A program made the position numbers and the translations under genes. Positions 8,310 to 15,290 of a stretch of 15,290 nucleotides of DNA are shown here, in pieces. How positions within the stretch are numbered: position 1 is the stretch's first letter; each line of letters opens with the position of its first letter. The notes under the pieces are model-generated. The model searched no databases. It saw nothing but the letters and a program-made list of their open reading frames with translations, and was not told the origin of the DNA. This DNA comes from an uncultured Fusobacterium sp. (GTDB taxonomy: Bacteria; Fusobacteriota; Fusobacteriia; Fusobacteriales; Fusobacteriaceae), in contig UQQO01000042.1 of assembly GCA_900543175.1 (NCBI GenBank), forward strand, positions 1-15,290, written 5' to 3'.

Positions 8310-9056
8310 TTACAACTCTATCTTCTCTATTAACTCATCAATAGTGTTTGATTGGTTAGGATATCTCATAGCTGGTCTATCTAAAAATATAACCTCTATC
8401 CCCTTTCTATCACAGGCATCAATCTTTTCCCTCTCTCCACCTGTGTTTCCAGCCCTTTTAGTCACAAAGTATTTAGCATCGATTTGCTCAATCATAGCCT
8501 CATTCATACTTTGAGTAAAAGGTCCTTGCATAGCTATTATATTTCTTGGCAATATCCCAAACTCTTCACATCTCTTTACCATATCCCATTTAGGAAGTAT
8601 TCTAAAATAGTACTTCTCTAAATTTGCGCTATCTTTAAATCTTTCAATATTGTTACTACCTAAAGTTACTAAAATATTCCCCTCTAAAGTTTCACAATAT
8701 TTGATTAGCTCATCAATACTATAAAATTCAGAGTATTTTTTAGGATTGATCTTTATCTCTTCCCTCTCAAATCTATAATATTTAAGAGATAGTTTTTCTG
8801 CTACTTCAATAGCATTAGATGAAACTTCCACAGCATAAGGGTGGCTTATATCAACTATTGTTGTCACCTTATTTTCCAGTGCAAAGCTCTCCATCTCATC
8901 CTTTGTCAATTTTCTACAAACCACTTTAACTGGCAGTCCCTCTAAAAGTTTTCCCCCATATTCTGTGGCAGTAGTCACTATTATATCTTTATCATCAGAG
9001 GCAAATTTCTCTAGAAACTCTCTAGAATCCTTTGTTCCCCCAATAACCCATATCAT
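8310..9056 (-). CDS. cbiJ: Cobalt-precorrin-6A reductase
   Basis: A 248-residue CbiJ/CobK-family enzyme that reduces the corrin ring of cobalt-precorrin-6A with a nicotinamide cofactor to give cobalt-precorrin-6B. The N-terminal Rossmann-like motif is IWVIGGTKDSR (2-12), followed by TATEYGG (29-35) and VDISHPYA (68-75), all family hallmarks. The C-terminal half has AMQGPFTQ and a TKRAGNTGGEREK segment typical of the substrate side. Its start overlaps the cbiH stop by 4 nt (ATGA), with AGAGGAT upstream, so it is coupled. It is the last gene of the operon and is followed by a terminator hairpin. Length is normal. CobK of the aerobic route is homologous; the anaerobic neighbours CbiD and CbiG decide the name. 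Confidence 0.94.
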   Translation of the reverse strand: MIWVIGGTKDSREFLEKFASDDKDIIVTTATEYGGKLLEGLPVKVVCRKLTKDEMESFALENKVTTIVDISHPYAVEVSSNAIEVAEKLSLKYYRFEREEIKINPKKYSEFYSIDELIKYCETLEGNILVTLGSNNIERFKDSANLEKYYFRILPKWDMVKRCEEFGILPRNIIAMQGPFTQSMNEAMIEQIDAKYFVTKRAGNTGGEREKIDACDRKGIEVIFLDRPAMRYPNQSNTIDELIEKIEL

Positions 9057-9784
9057 AACTTATATCCTCTAGGTGTTATCATTCTATTATCTTTTACATA
9101 AGATTTTGAGTTTCCAATAATAACCACTGTAAACATATCTATTTCATGTTCTAAGAAATGCTCAAGATCAGTTAAAGTATAGTTTTGATCCTCTCTTCCA
9201 ACGTGTCTTAAAAGAGCAACTGGAGTAGTAGGAGCTTTATGTCTTAACATAATCTCTCTAGCCTCAACTATTTGAGTTGTTCTTCCATTACTTTTTGGAT
9301 TGTATAGAGAGATTACAAAATCCCCTTCACTAGCCTTGTCTATTCTCTTAGTTATAACGTCCCAGTCAGTTAAAAGATCACTTAAACTGATAACAGCTTG
9401 GTCGTGCATAATAGGTGCTCCAACAAGTGCAGCCCCTGCAACTGATGCAGTTATTCCAGGTATTACTTCAACATCTATTCCACTGTCAGCAGCCACTTCA
9501 ATCATAATTCCTGCCATTCCGTAGATTCCAGCATCTCCACTACTGATAAGAGCAACTGATTTTCCCTCTTTAGCTAATTCTAGCACTTTTTCACATCTAT
9601 CTATCTCTTTTTTCATTCCAGATACATAGAACTCTTTCTCTTTAAACTCATCTTTTACTAGATCAACATAAGTAGTGTATCCAGCTATAATATCTACATT
9701 TTTTAGAGTTTTATAAGCTCTTACACTTATATCTTCCATGTTCCCTGGTCCAATTCCTACAACATATATTTTACCTTTATTCAT
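9053..9784 (-). CDS. cbiH: Cobalt-precorrin-3 C17-methyltransferase (ring contraction)
   Basis: A 243-residue tetrapyrrole methylase of the CbiH/CobJ family. In the anaerobic route it methylates C17 and contracts the ring, giving cobalt-precorrin-4. SAM-binding and family motifs are VVGIGPGN (8-15), SSGDAGIYGM in the first third, GITASVAGAALVGAPIMHD, and SLYNPKSNGR later. The start is ATG 9784: AGGAG (9796-9792) lies 7 nt upstream. The upstream in-frame ATG at 9799 lacks a comparable site and its next codons are part of that ribosome binding site. The gene overlaps the end of cbiG by 8 nt and the start of cbiJ by 4 nt. There is no C-terminal ferredoxin-like extension as seen in some CbiH60-type homologues, so it is the short classical form. 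Assignment is secure. Confidence 0.94.
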   Translation of the reverse strand: MNKGKIYVVGIGPGNMEDISVRAYKTLKNVDIIAGYTTYVDLVKDEFKEKEFYVSGMKKEIDRCEKVLELAKEGKSVALISSGDAGIYGMAGIMIEVAADSGIDVEVIPGITASVAGAALVGAPIMHDQAVISLSDLLTDWDVITKRIDKASEGDFVISLYNPKSNGRTTQIVEAREIMLRHKAPTTPVALLRHVGREDQNYTLTDLEHFLEHEIDMFTVVIIGNSKSYVKDNRMITPRGYKL

Positions 9785-10760
9785 AAATTTTCTCCTCATA
9801 AATTGATATTGTCATTCCATCATAGATATATTTCTTTTCTAAAAATTTTCCATTTCCACTTGATGCCAATAATGCACAAGGTTCAGAAACACAAGTTACC
9901 CCTATCTGTTTTTTAACAAATTGAGAGCCTTCAAATTGATTTTCTACCTTTTTTATATCCTCTCTTGAGATTATTATCAGATCTTTTCCAAGAATTTTAG
10001 CTGCATCTATAAGCCCAACTTCATCAGCTTTTATATCAACAGTGGCTATTTTTTTTATACTTTTCATAGAAAGATTATGCTTTTTCATAGCCATTTCTAT
10101 TCCAATTAAAATATGCTCCTCACTTGTTCCTCTCTTGCACCCTATACCTAAAACAAGATTTTTAGGGTAGATTCTTACACTTTCAATATTTTCTCTATTG
10201 GAAACTATTATAACCCCTTCAATATTTCCCTTTTTATCAAAGTCAACATTTTTAGGTAGCTTTATATCCACTCCTTTCCCATCAACTATCAATGAAGTTA
10301 CATTTTTAGCCTTTTCTAAAGACTCTAACTCTCCATTGAGTTTTTGGGAAAGTGTATCAACAGCTATCTTTCCAGTTACATCTGAACTTGTAGTGATAAT
10401 TGGTAAAAGATTTAACTTCTCACCTATTATCTCTGCTAACTCATTTGCACCACCAAGGTGTCCAGAAAGTAGAGAGATCACAAAATGAGCCCCTTCATCA
10501 ATAACTACAACTGCTGGATCTACATCTTTACTTTTTATCAAAGTAGATATTTTTCTAACAACTATACCAGTTGCCATTATAAAAATATGTCCATCATAGT
10601 TATTAAACTCTTTTTCAAGGGTTTCTGTGAAATTTTCCATTTGAATTGTATCTTCAATATTAAACTTTTTCAAAGTGTATATTTGAGCTTTAAGAGTGTC
10701 ACCATAAAGCTTTGCCAATCTTCCAGCTCCCCTAGTAACACTCCAAATTGCAAGTTTCAT
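9777..10760 (-). CDS. cbiG: Cobalt-precorrin-5A hydrolase
   Basis: A 327-residue CbiG that opens the delta-lactone of cobalt-precorrin-5A and releases the C20 fragment as acetaldehyde. The N-terminal and central domains show MATGIVVRKI (62-71), DPAVVVIDEGAHFVISLLSGHLGGANELA (81-109, key residues DEG and SGHLGGAN) and TSSDVTGK. The C-terminal domain begins at LVLGIGCKRGTS (202-213) and ends with GVTCVSEPCALLASS (287-301). Both domains are in one chain and of usual length. CbiG is diagnostic for the anaerobic (cobalt-early) B12 route because the aerobic route uses CobG instead. The start is separated from the cbiF stop by one nucleotide; the ribosome binding site is weak, so coupling to cbiF translation is likely. 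Confidence 0.95.
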   Translation of the reverse strand: MKLAIWSVTRGAGRLAKLYGDTLKAQIYTLKKFNIEDTIQMENFTETLEKEFNNYDGHIFIMATGIVVRKISTLIKSKDVDPAVVVIDEGAHFVISLLSGHLGGANELAEIIGEKLNLLPIITTSSDVTGKIAVDTLSQKLNGELESLEKAKNVTSLIVDGKGVDIKLPKNVDFDKKGNIEGVIIVSNRENIESVRIYPKNLVLGIGCKRGTSEEHILIGIEMAMKKHNLSMKSIKKIATVDIKADEVGLIDAAKILGKDLIIISREDIKKVENQFEGSQFVKKQIGVTCVSEPCALLASSGNGKFLEKKYIYDGMTISIYEEKIYE

Positions 10761-10761
10761 C

Positions 10762-11520
10762 TTACTCTATTCCCTTTCTAAATTCATGTGTGAAAGTTTT
10801 ATCATAAAGTTTAGATTTTTCATACTCATTACCTAGGAAATCTCCAACTAAAATTTGAGCTGTTTTAGAGATTCCAGCCTCTTTTACTTTTTCCTCTATT
10901 GTTTCCAATGTTCCAATAACTATCTTTTGATCTTCCCAAGTAGCTCTTTGAACAACAGCTATTGGAGTTGTTATAGGGTATGAAGTAGCAAGTCTTTTTA
11001 CTACATCTCCAATCATATGAACTGAAAGGAAGATAGCCATTGATGCTCTATGAGTAGCAAGACTTTCAAGTGATTCCTTTTCAGGTACAGGAGTTCTTCC
11101 CTCTAATCTAGTACAAATAACTGTTTGAGAAACTGATGGAAGAGTAAATTCCTTTTTAACTGCTGCTGCTGAGGCTAAGAATGAGCTTACCCCTGGGATA
11201 ACTTCATATTCTATTCCATGCTCGTCTAAAACGTCCATTTGCTCTCTGTGAGCACCGAAAATAGCTGGATCCCCAGTATGAACTCTAGCAACTTTTTTCC
11301 CTGCTTTTATCCCTTTAATTGTAACATCCATAACCTCTTCTAAAGTCATAGATGCTGAGTTATATACCTCTGCTCCCTCTTTGTGACACTCTATTACTTG
11401 TCTAGGTACAAGTGATCCTGCATATATGATAATATCTGCCTCTTTAACTATTCTTTGCCCTTTAATTGTGATTAATTCTGGGTCTCCAGGTCCAGCTCCT
11501 ATGAAATAAACTTTTTCCAT
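10762..11520 (-). CDS. cbiF: Cobalt-precorrin-4 C11-methyltransferase
   Basis: A 252-residue CbiF/CobM-family SAM methyltransferase that methylates C11 of cobalt-precorrin-4 to give cobalt-precorrin-5A. The motifs are clear: YFIGAGPGDPELIT (5-18), ADIIIYAGSLVP (28-39), VHTGDPAIFGA (80-90), PGVSSFLASAAAV (109-121) and SQTVICTRLEGRTPVPE (131-147). The SQTVI..R.EGRTP block separates CbiF from the other tetrapyrrole methylases in this operon. The start lies inside cbiL (22-nt overlap), with AAGGAGG 9 nt upstream. Length is normal. Assignment is secure. Confidence 0.96.
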   Translation of the reverse strand: MEKVYFIGAGPGDPELITIKGQRIVKEADIIIYAGSLVPRQVIECHKEGAEVYNSASMTLEEVMDVTIKGIKAGKKVARVHTGDPAIFGAHREQMDVLDEHGIEYEVIPGVSSFLASAAAVKKEFTLPSVSQTVICTRLEGRTPVPEKESLESLATHRASMAIFLSVHMIGDVVKRLATSYPITTPIAVVQRATWEDQKIVIGTLETIEEKVKEAGISKTAQILVGDFLGNEYEKSKLYDKTFTHEFRKGIE

Positions 11521-12221
11521 TGTTCAATTCCTCCTTTTTTTAGTAACATTGTTGAAAAATAGTGAATATCTTCTTTTTTTAGAGGAGAGATATCGAAATA
11601 AACCTCTTGATTTTCCTTCCCACAATTTGAAACAAGGATAATATTATCCATATTTCCAGTTTTAATAAGAGCCTCTTTTAATCTATCAAAGTTTCTACTA
11701 ACCTTCATAAATACAAGGTTATCACTTTCATTGATCTCTTTTTCAATATCAGTTGTTTCACTTAAACCGATTATCTTTAGTGATTCATCTCCCATAACTA
11801 TTGGTAGATTAAATCTTGATGAGATATCAGCAAATGATGAGATTCCAGGCACTGTTTCAACTTCATATTTTCCATCTAAATGCTCAAGAATATATACATA
11901 TGTACTATAAGTCATAGTATCTCCAATTGTTAGGAACCCTACATTTTTTCCTTCATCTAGGTATTTCTCAACTAATCTTGCATTAGCTTTTCTTCCCTCT
12001 ACTCTATCTAAAGGATTTTTTAGCATAGGAAATTCCATAAATACAAGTTCAACATCATCTTTAAGATACTCTTTAGCTATTGAATAAGCTGTACTTCCAA
12101 TATCTTTTCTTGCCTCTGGTAAAACTACCACATCTAATTTTTTTAAAGTTTTAATCGCTTTTAAAGTGATTTGGTCTGGATCCCCTACTCCAACACCTAT
12201 TCCATAAAATTTATTCGCCAT
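11499..12221 (-). CDS. cbiL: Cobalt-precorrin-2 C20-methyltransferase
   Basis: A 240-residue CbiL/CobI-family SAM methyltransferase, the first methylation after cobalt insertion, adding a methyl at C20 to give cobalt-precorrin-3. The N-terminal motif is YGIGVGVGDPDQITLKA (6-22), where the GVGVGDP.D form is characteristic. LTIGDTMTYSTYVYI (97-111) and VPGISSF (124-130) follow. The ATG directly abuts the cbiT stop (TAA then ATG, no gap). Its AAGGAGG site is inside the last codons of cbiT. The 3' end overlaps cbiF by 22 nt. Length is normal for the family, and the assignment is strong. Confidence 0.94.
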   Translation of the reverse strand: MANKFYGIGVGVGDPDQITLKAIKTLKKLDVVVLPEARKDIGSTAYSIAKEYLKDDVELVFMEFPMLKNPLDRVEGRKANARLVEKYLDEGKNVGFLTIGDTMTYSTYVYILEHLDGKYEVETVPGISSFADISSRFNLPIVMGDESLKIIGLSETTDIEKEINESDNLVFMKVSRNFDRLKEALIKTGNMDNIILVSNCGKENQEVYFDISPLKKEDIHYFSTMLLKKGGIEQWKKFIS

Positions 12222-12794
12222 TTAAATTTTTTCCTCCTTAACAACTGTTATTATATATATTGGGTTTTCTCCATACATCATTGTATATGGTCCAACTTTT
12301 TTGCCTCTACCTACCATTAAGTTTACAACTTCAATATCTTTAAAACCAAACTCTTTCAATATCTCCATTGAACTACTCAATGTTTCCAATGTGATAGCAT
12401 TTATCACCAGTCTACTATTTTTCTTTGAATATTGCATAAAATGAGCCACTATCTCTCTCATTCCGCCTGTTGAGCCACCAATAAACATTCTGTCATAGTT
12501 TATCTCTGGAATATTTTCAGGAGCTCTTCCATGGATTAAAAAGTAATTATCTAGGTTAAATTTCTTAACATTCTCTCTAATTACCTCTAGCCCCTTCTCC
12601 TCTTTCTCTATTCCAATAACCTTACCATTTTTTATATATGTAGCAGCCTCTATTCCAATAGTTCCAGTTCCAGCTCCTACATCTATCAAAACAGAGTCAT
12701 CTTCTAATTGAAGTTTAGCTATTGATACAGCTCTTACCTCTTGTTTAGTCATCGGTAGCTCTCCATGTATAAAATCTTTATCATAGATATGCAT
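12222..12794 (-). CDS. cbiT: Cobalt-precorrin-6B C15-methyltransferase (decarboxylating)
   Basis: A 190-residue class I SAM methyltransferase of the CbiT family, which methylates C15 and removes the acetate carboxyl at C12. Near the N terminus is the family motif LPMTKQEVRA (13-22), then SAM motif I, IDVGAGTGTIGIEAA (37-51), and later RMFIGGSTGGM, a typical CbiT segment. In many bacteria CbiE and CbiT are fused as CobL; here they are separate genes, cbiE first, with an 11-nt gap. AAGGAG lies 6 nt before the ATG. Together with CbiE it takes cobalt-precorrin-6B to cobalt-precorrin-8. Confidence 0.95.
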   Translation of the reverse strand: MHIYDKDFIHGELPMTKQEVRAVSIAKLQLEDDSVLIDVGAGTGTIGIEAATYIKNGKVIGIEKEEKGLEVIRENVKKFNLDNYFLIHGRAPENIPEINYDRMFIGGSTGGMREIVAHFMQYSKKNSRLVINAITLETLSSSMEILKEFGFKDIEVVNLMVGRGKKVGPYTMMYGENPIYIITVVKEEKI

Positions 12795-12805
12795 AATCTT
12801 CTCCT

Positions 12806-13435
12806 TTAAGCTCTCTTTCTTAAAATTACTATATTCATTTTAAACTCTCTATTTAATTTTTCATACTCATTTACATCTAGTTTTGTTATCTTTTCATCAG
12901 GATATGATAATCTCTCTCCTATAACTATTTCTATATCTTCAATTCCACTTTGATAAATATTTTTAGCTATATTGTATGGAGTGTTTTTCTCATCTGTTAA
13001 AAGTACAACACCTGTTCCATTTTTTAATCCCTCAATATAGTCAAAGTCCCTTCCATGAACACTGGCAAGGGTATAATTTTGCCAACACTCACCTATTCTT
13101 GAGAAAAGATATTGATATGATGAGATTCCAGAAATAACTTTTAACTCCTCATCTCTGAAGTTTCTCTTTAAAAAGGGAAGTAAGCTATAAAATCCTGTGT
13201 CTCCAGATACTACAACTGTTATATCTTTCCCCTCTCTACTTCTAATAAAATCAACTACCTCTGAGAGCTTTCCTAAAATATATTTTTCACAATCTTTTGA
13301 AATTAGTTCATCTAACTCCTCTAGCTGTCTACTTCCACCTATTACCACTTCACAAGTTTCAATAGCTTTTCTTCCAGCTCCAGTTAAAAAATCCAAATTT
13401 CCTGGACCAAGTCCAACTACACATATTTTATTCAT
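12806..13435 (-). CDS. cbiE: Cobalt-precorrin-7 C5-methyltransferase
   Basis: A 209-residue CbiE-family tetrapyrrole methylase adding the C5 methyl. Motifs are CVVGLGPGNLDFLT (5-18), VVIGGSRQLEEL (30-41), VVSGDTGFYSLLPFL (about residues 77-91) and GISSYQYLFSRIG (about 103-115). The IGGSRQLE stretch is characteristic of CbiE among the methylases. Its start overlaps the cbiD stop by 8 nt, with AGGTGA 9 nt upstream. It is the partner of CbiT, encoded next. Length fits stand-alone CbiE, and no CbiT domain is attached. Confidence 0.94.
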   Translation of the reverse strand: MNKICVVGLGPGNLDFLTGAGRKAIETCEVVIGGSRQLEELDELISKDCEKYILGKLSEVVDFIRSREGKDITVVVSGDTGFYSLLPFLKRNFRDEELKVISGISSYQYLFSRIGECWQNYTLASVHGRDFDYIEGLKNGTGVVLLTDEKNTPYNIAKNIYQSGIEDIEIVIGERLSYPDEKITKLDVNEYEKLNREFKMNIVILRKRA

Positions 13436-14552
13436 TAGCTACTTCACCTGCCAACTTGTAAAATCCACTACTATATCCTAAAGTTTCACCTTTAAAAGAG
13501 AACAATAGAGATTCACATGTTAAATCATCTGTTCTACTATATTCAATTACCTTCTTTTTAACCTTTTCAGCTAATAGAGTGAACAACTCTTTTTTCTCCA
13601 CATAGTCACAAGCTTCTTCAACAGTATTAGCTTCCAATATCTTTCTAATATTTTCAGGTTTCTCACCTATTAAAAAAGCATTTGCTCCCATTATCTCCAT
13701 TCTTCCATCTGCCACTCTACTGTGAGTGTTAAAGATTCCACCAGCTATTTTAACTGCCTTACCTATATGCCCTAGAAGAATGATTCTCTTAAATCCCAAT
13801 TTTACTGCTGAATCTACCATAAATCCAACATAGTTACTTATTACTATCATCTGTTCAAGATCAAGTCCAAGTCTTTCACAATAGTTTTTACCATAGTTTC
13901 CAAAGGCAAATATCACCCAATCTCTATCTTTATCCATCTTTAACACTTTTAATTCAGCAAACATTGAGTCTTTCAATGCCTCTTCACTCATAGGTTTAAC
14001 TATTCCAGTAGAGCCTAAAACAGAGATTCCACCTTTTATTCCTAACTTAGGGTTAAAGGTTTTTTGAGCCTTTGTTCTTCCCTCTGGAATATATATTGTA
14101 ACAACTGCCTTTATATCCCTATCCTCTAGCATCTCATTTACAACTTGAGCTATCATTTTTTGAGGTCCTGGGTTAATTACAGATTTTCCTAACTCAACTT
14201 GTAACCCTCTCTTTGTAACTACTCCTACACCTCTACCACCAACTAAAAGGAATTTGTCAAAATAGTGTCCCCTTTCAACTTTTGGCAACTCCTTTACCAG
14301 CTCAACTTTTGCACAGATACTTATACCATTTGTAACATCTGGATCATCTCCAGCAAACTTTTTTATTGCACAAGAGGCAAAGTTTTTTCTACCTCTTAAA
14401 GCTAATACAGGTATTTTTAAATCTATCCCATTTAAAGTTGTAATCTCAACTTCTTTAGATATTTTTCCATATAGAAGATACTCTAGTGCTGCTTTAGTTC
14501 CTACTGCTGCACATGTTCCAGTGGTATAACCACTCCTTAGCTCCTCAGCCAT
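13428..14552 (-). CDS. cbiD: Cobalt-precorrin-5B C1-methyltransferase
   Basis: A 374-residue CbiD, which methylates C1 of cobalt-precorrin-5B in the anaerobic route. The N terminus carries the signature LRSGYTTGTCAA (5-16). Further family segments are VGGRGVGVVTKRGL (about residues 107-120), VINPGPQKMI, LGSTGIVKPMSEEAL in the middle, and a GHIGKAVKIAGGIFNTHS segment in the last third. CbiD is not related to the CobF/tetrapyrrole methylase fold used in the aerobic route, so its presence supports the cobalt-early pathway. The start overlaps the cbiC stop by one base (TAATG), with AGAGAGGGA upstream. The end overlaps cbiE by 8 nt. Length is normal. Confidence 0.96.
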   Translation of the reverse strand: MAEELRSGYTTGTCAAVGTKAALEYLLYGKISKEVEITTLNGIDLKIPVLALRGRKNFASCAIKKFAGDDPDVTNGISICAKVELVKELPKVERGHYFDKFLLVGGRGVGVVTKRGLQVELGKSVINPGPQKMIAQVVNEMLEDRDIKAVVTIYIPEGRTKAQKTFNPKLGIKGGISVLGSTGIVKPMSEEALKDSMFAELKVLKMDKDRDWVIFAFGNYGKNYCERLGLDLEQMIVISNYVGFMVDSAVKLGFKRIILLGHIGKAVKIAGGIFNTHSRVADGRMEIMGANAFLIGEKPENIRKILEANTVEEACDYVEKKELFTLLAEKVKKKVIEYSRTDDLTCESLLFSFKGETLGYSSGFYKLAGEVANE

Positions 14553-15199
14553 TAGAATCCCTCTCTTTTATACATTTGATATAGAATACCGTGTAAAATT
14601 GATACAGCTACTGTACTTCCCCCTTTTCTTCCATTGATAGTTATGTATGGTACATCTAAAGCTTTAAATGCCTCTTTAGATTCTGCTGCCCCAACAAATC
14701 CTACAGGAACTCCTACTACAAGAGCTGGTTTTTCAATCACTCCTCTCTCTATCATCTCTTTTAATTGATAAAGAGCAGTAGGTGCATTTCCAATTAAAAA
14801 TATTTTAGTTTTAGGATCTTTAGCTGCTTTTTCCATTCCAACTATTGATCTTGTAACTCCTCTCTCTTTAGCCTCTTTAGCAACTTCGCTATCAGCTACT
14901 AAACAGTAAGCTTCACAACCAAATTTAGATAGTACCATTTTACTTGCTCCATTTACTATCATATTTGTGTCACAATAGATTTTACACCCATCTTGTAAAG
15001 CTTTTTTTCCACTTTCAATAGCATTGTTTCTAAACTCAATTAGATCAGCATATTCAAAGTCAGCAGTTGTATGGATAACTCTTTTTACTATTGGTAGAGT
15101 TTCTTCATTAAATAGATTGATCTTTTCTCCTAGTTCTTCACCAATAATTTCAAAACTTCTTTTTTCAATATCTTGTGGTACTTTTATATAATTATTCAT
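14552..15199 (-). CDS. cbiC: Cobalt-precorrin-8 methylmutase
   Basis: A 215-residue CbiC/CobH-family mutase that moves the methyl group from C11 to C12, giving cobyrinic acid. The catalytic histidine region is VKRVIHTTADFEYAD, with His at residue 43, the same number as in the studied CobH. The C-terminal signature is VGVPVGFVGAAESKEA, where the substrate ring is bound. The start follows AAGGAAGG with a 6-nt gap. It is the first gene of the operon within the window. Upstream (15200-15290) there is about 90 bp of very AT-rich sequence with no gene. I see no promoter I would defend and no cobalamin riboswitch there, so the operon control may lie beyond the window edge. Assignment is secure. Confidence 0.96.
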   Translation of the reverse strand: MNNYIKVPQDIEKRSFEIIGEELGEKINLFNEETLPIVKRVIHTTADFEYADLIEFRNNAIESGKKALQDGCKIYCDTNMIVNGASKMVLSKFGCEAYCLVADSEVAKEAKERGVTRSIVGMEKAAKDPKTKIFLIGNAPTALYQLKEMIERGVIEKPALVVGVPVGFVGAAESKEAFKALDVPYITINGRKGGSTVAVSILHGILYQMYKREGF

Positions 15200-15290
15200 A
15201 TTTTACCTTCCTTATATTTATTTTTATATCTACTTAAATAACTAAATTTTATAAAAAATTATCTAGTTTAAAGTTTAATTTTCATAATAC

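Noticed and set aside
9785..9799. Longer cbiH start at ATG 9799
   Set aside because: The extra codons cover the AGGAG site that correctly precedes ATG 9784, and the family's conserved N terminus begins near the later Met.
15200..15290. Possible cobalamin riboswitch or promoter upstream of cbiC
   Set aside because: None of the conserved B12-box or GCCACTG-like blocks is visible on the minus strand, only AT-rich sequence with weak -10-like strings and no -35.

Overview
The window is AT-rich bacterial chromosome with strong AGGAGG-type ribosome binding sites, some TTG starts and tightly packed, single-direction operons. The gene complement points to an anaerobic fermenter: an oxygen-independent glycerol-3-phosphate dehydrogenase trio with a DUF1667 protein, a Bacillus-like glpP-glpF-glpK order, and an anaerobic cobalt-early corrin pathway. 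Protein style and base composition suggest Fusobacteriaceae (Fusobacterium or Cetobacterium) or a clostridial relative. This is inference, not proven by any one marker.

Layout. (1) Positions 74-1631, plus strand: a GNAT acetyltransferase followed closely by two half-size ChrA chromate-transporter proteins whose genes overlap by 4 nt. The group ends at a hairpin (1653-1692) that could stop transcription from both sides. (2) Positions 1741-8023, minus strand, a glycerol catabolic region. In transcription order it holds glpP (G3P-responsive antiterminator), glpF (glycerol channel), glpK (glycerol kinase), a GlpA-type FAD dehydrogenase with a BFD-like [2Fe-2S] domain, a second FAD/NAD(P) oxidoreductase, and a Cys-rich DUF1667 protein. 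Glycerol would enter through GlpF, be phosphorylated by GlpK and be oxidised to dihydroxyacetone phosphate by the trio. (3) Positions 8310-15199, minus strand: a nine-gene operon cbiC-D-E-T-L-F-G-H-J. Together these enzymes take cobalt-precorrin-2 (cobalt-factor II level) to cobyrinic acid by the anaerobic B12 route. Every junction is an overlap or a very short gap. The operon ends at a terminator hairpin (8269-8301).

The most informative non-coding signal lies in the two glp leaders. Upstream of glpF and upstream of glpA there is the same arrangement: a TTGACA promoter with a 17-nt spacer, a short alternative hairpin starting about 8 nt after the predicted transcription start with the loop motif GAGAYGA, and then an intrinsic terminator whose 5' arm is used by the alternative hairpin. 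This is what a GlpP-controlled antitermination switch should look like, and glpP is the adjacent gene. I saw no tRNA, rRNA, CRISPR array, insertion sequence or cobalamin riboswitch. The families are all known, and I found no clearly undescribed protein system. The leaders and the non-enteric G3P dehydrogenase trio are the parts most worth a second look.
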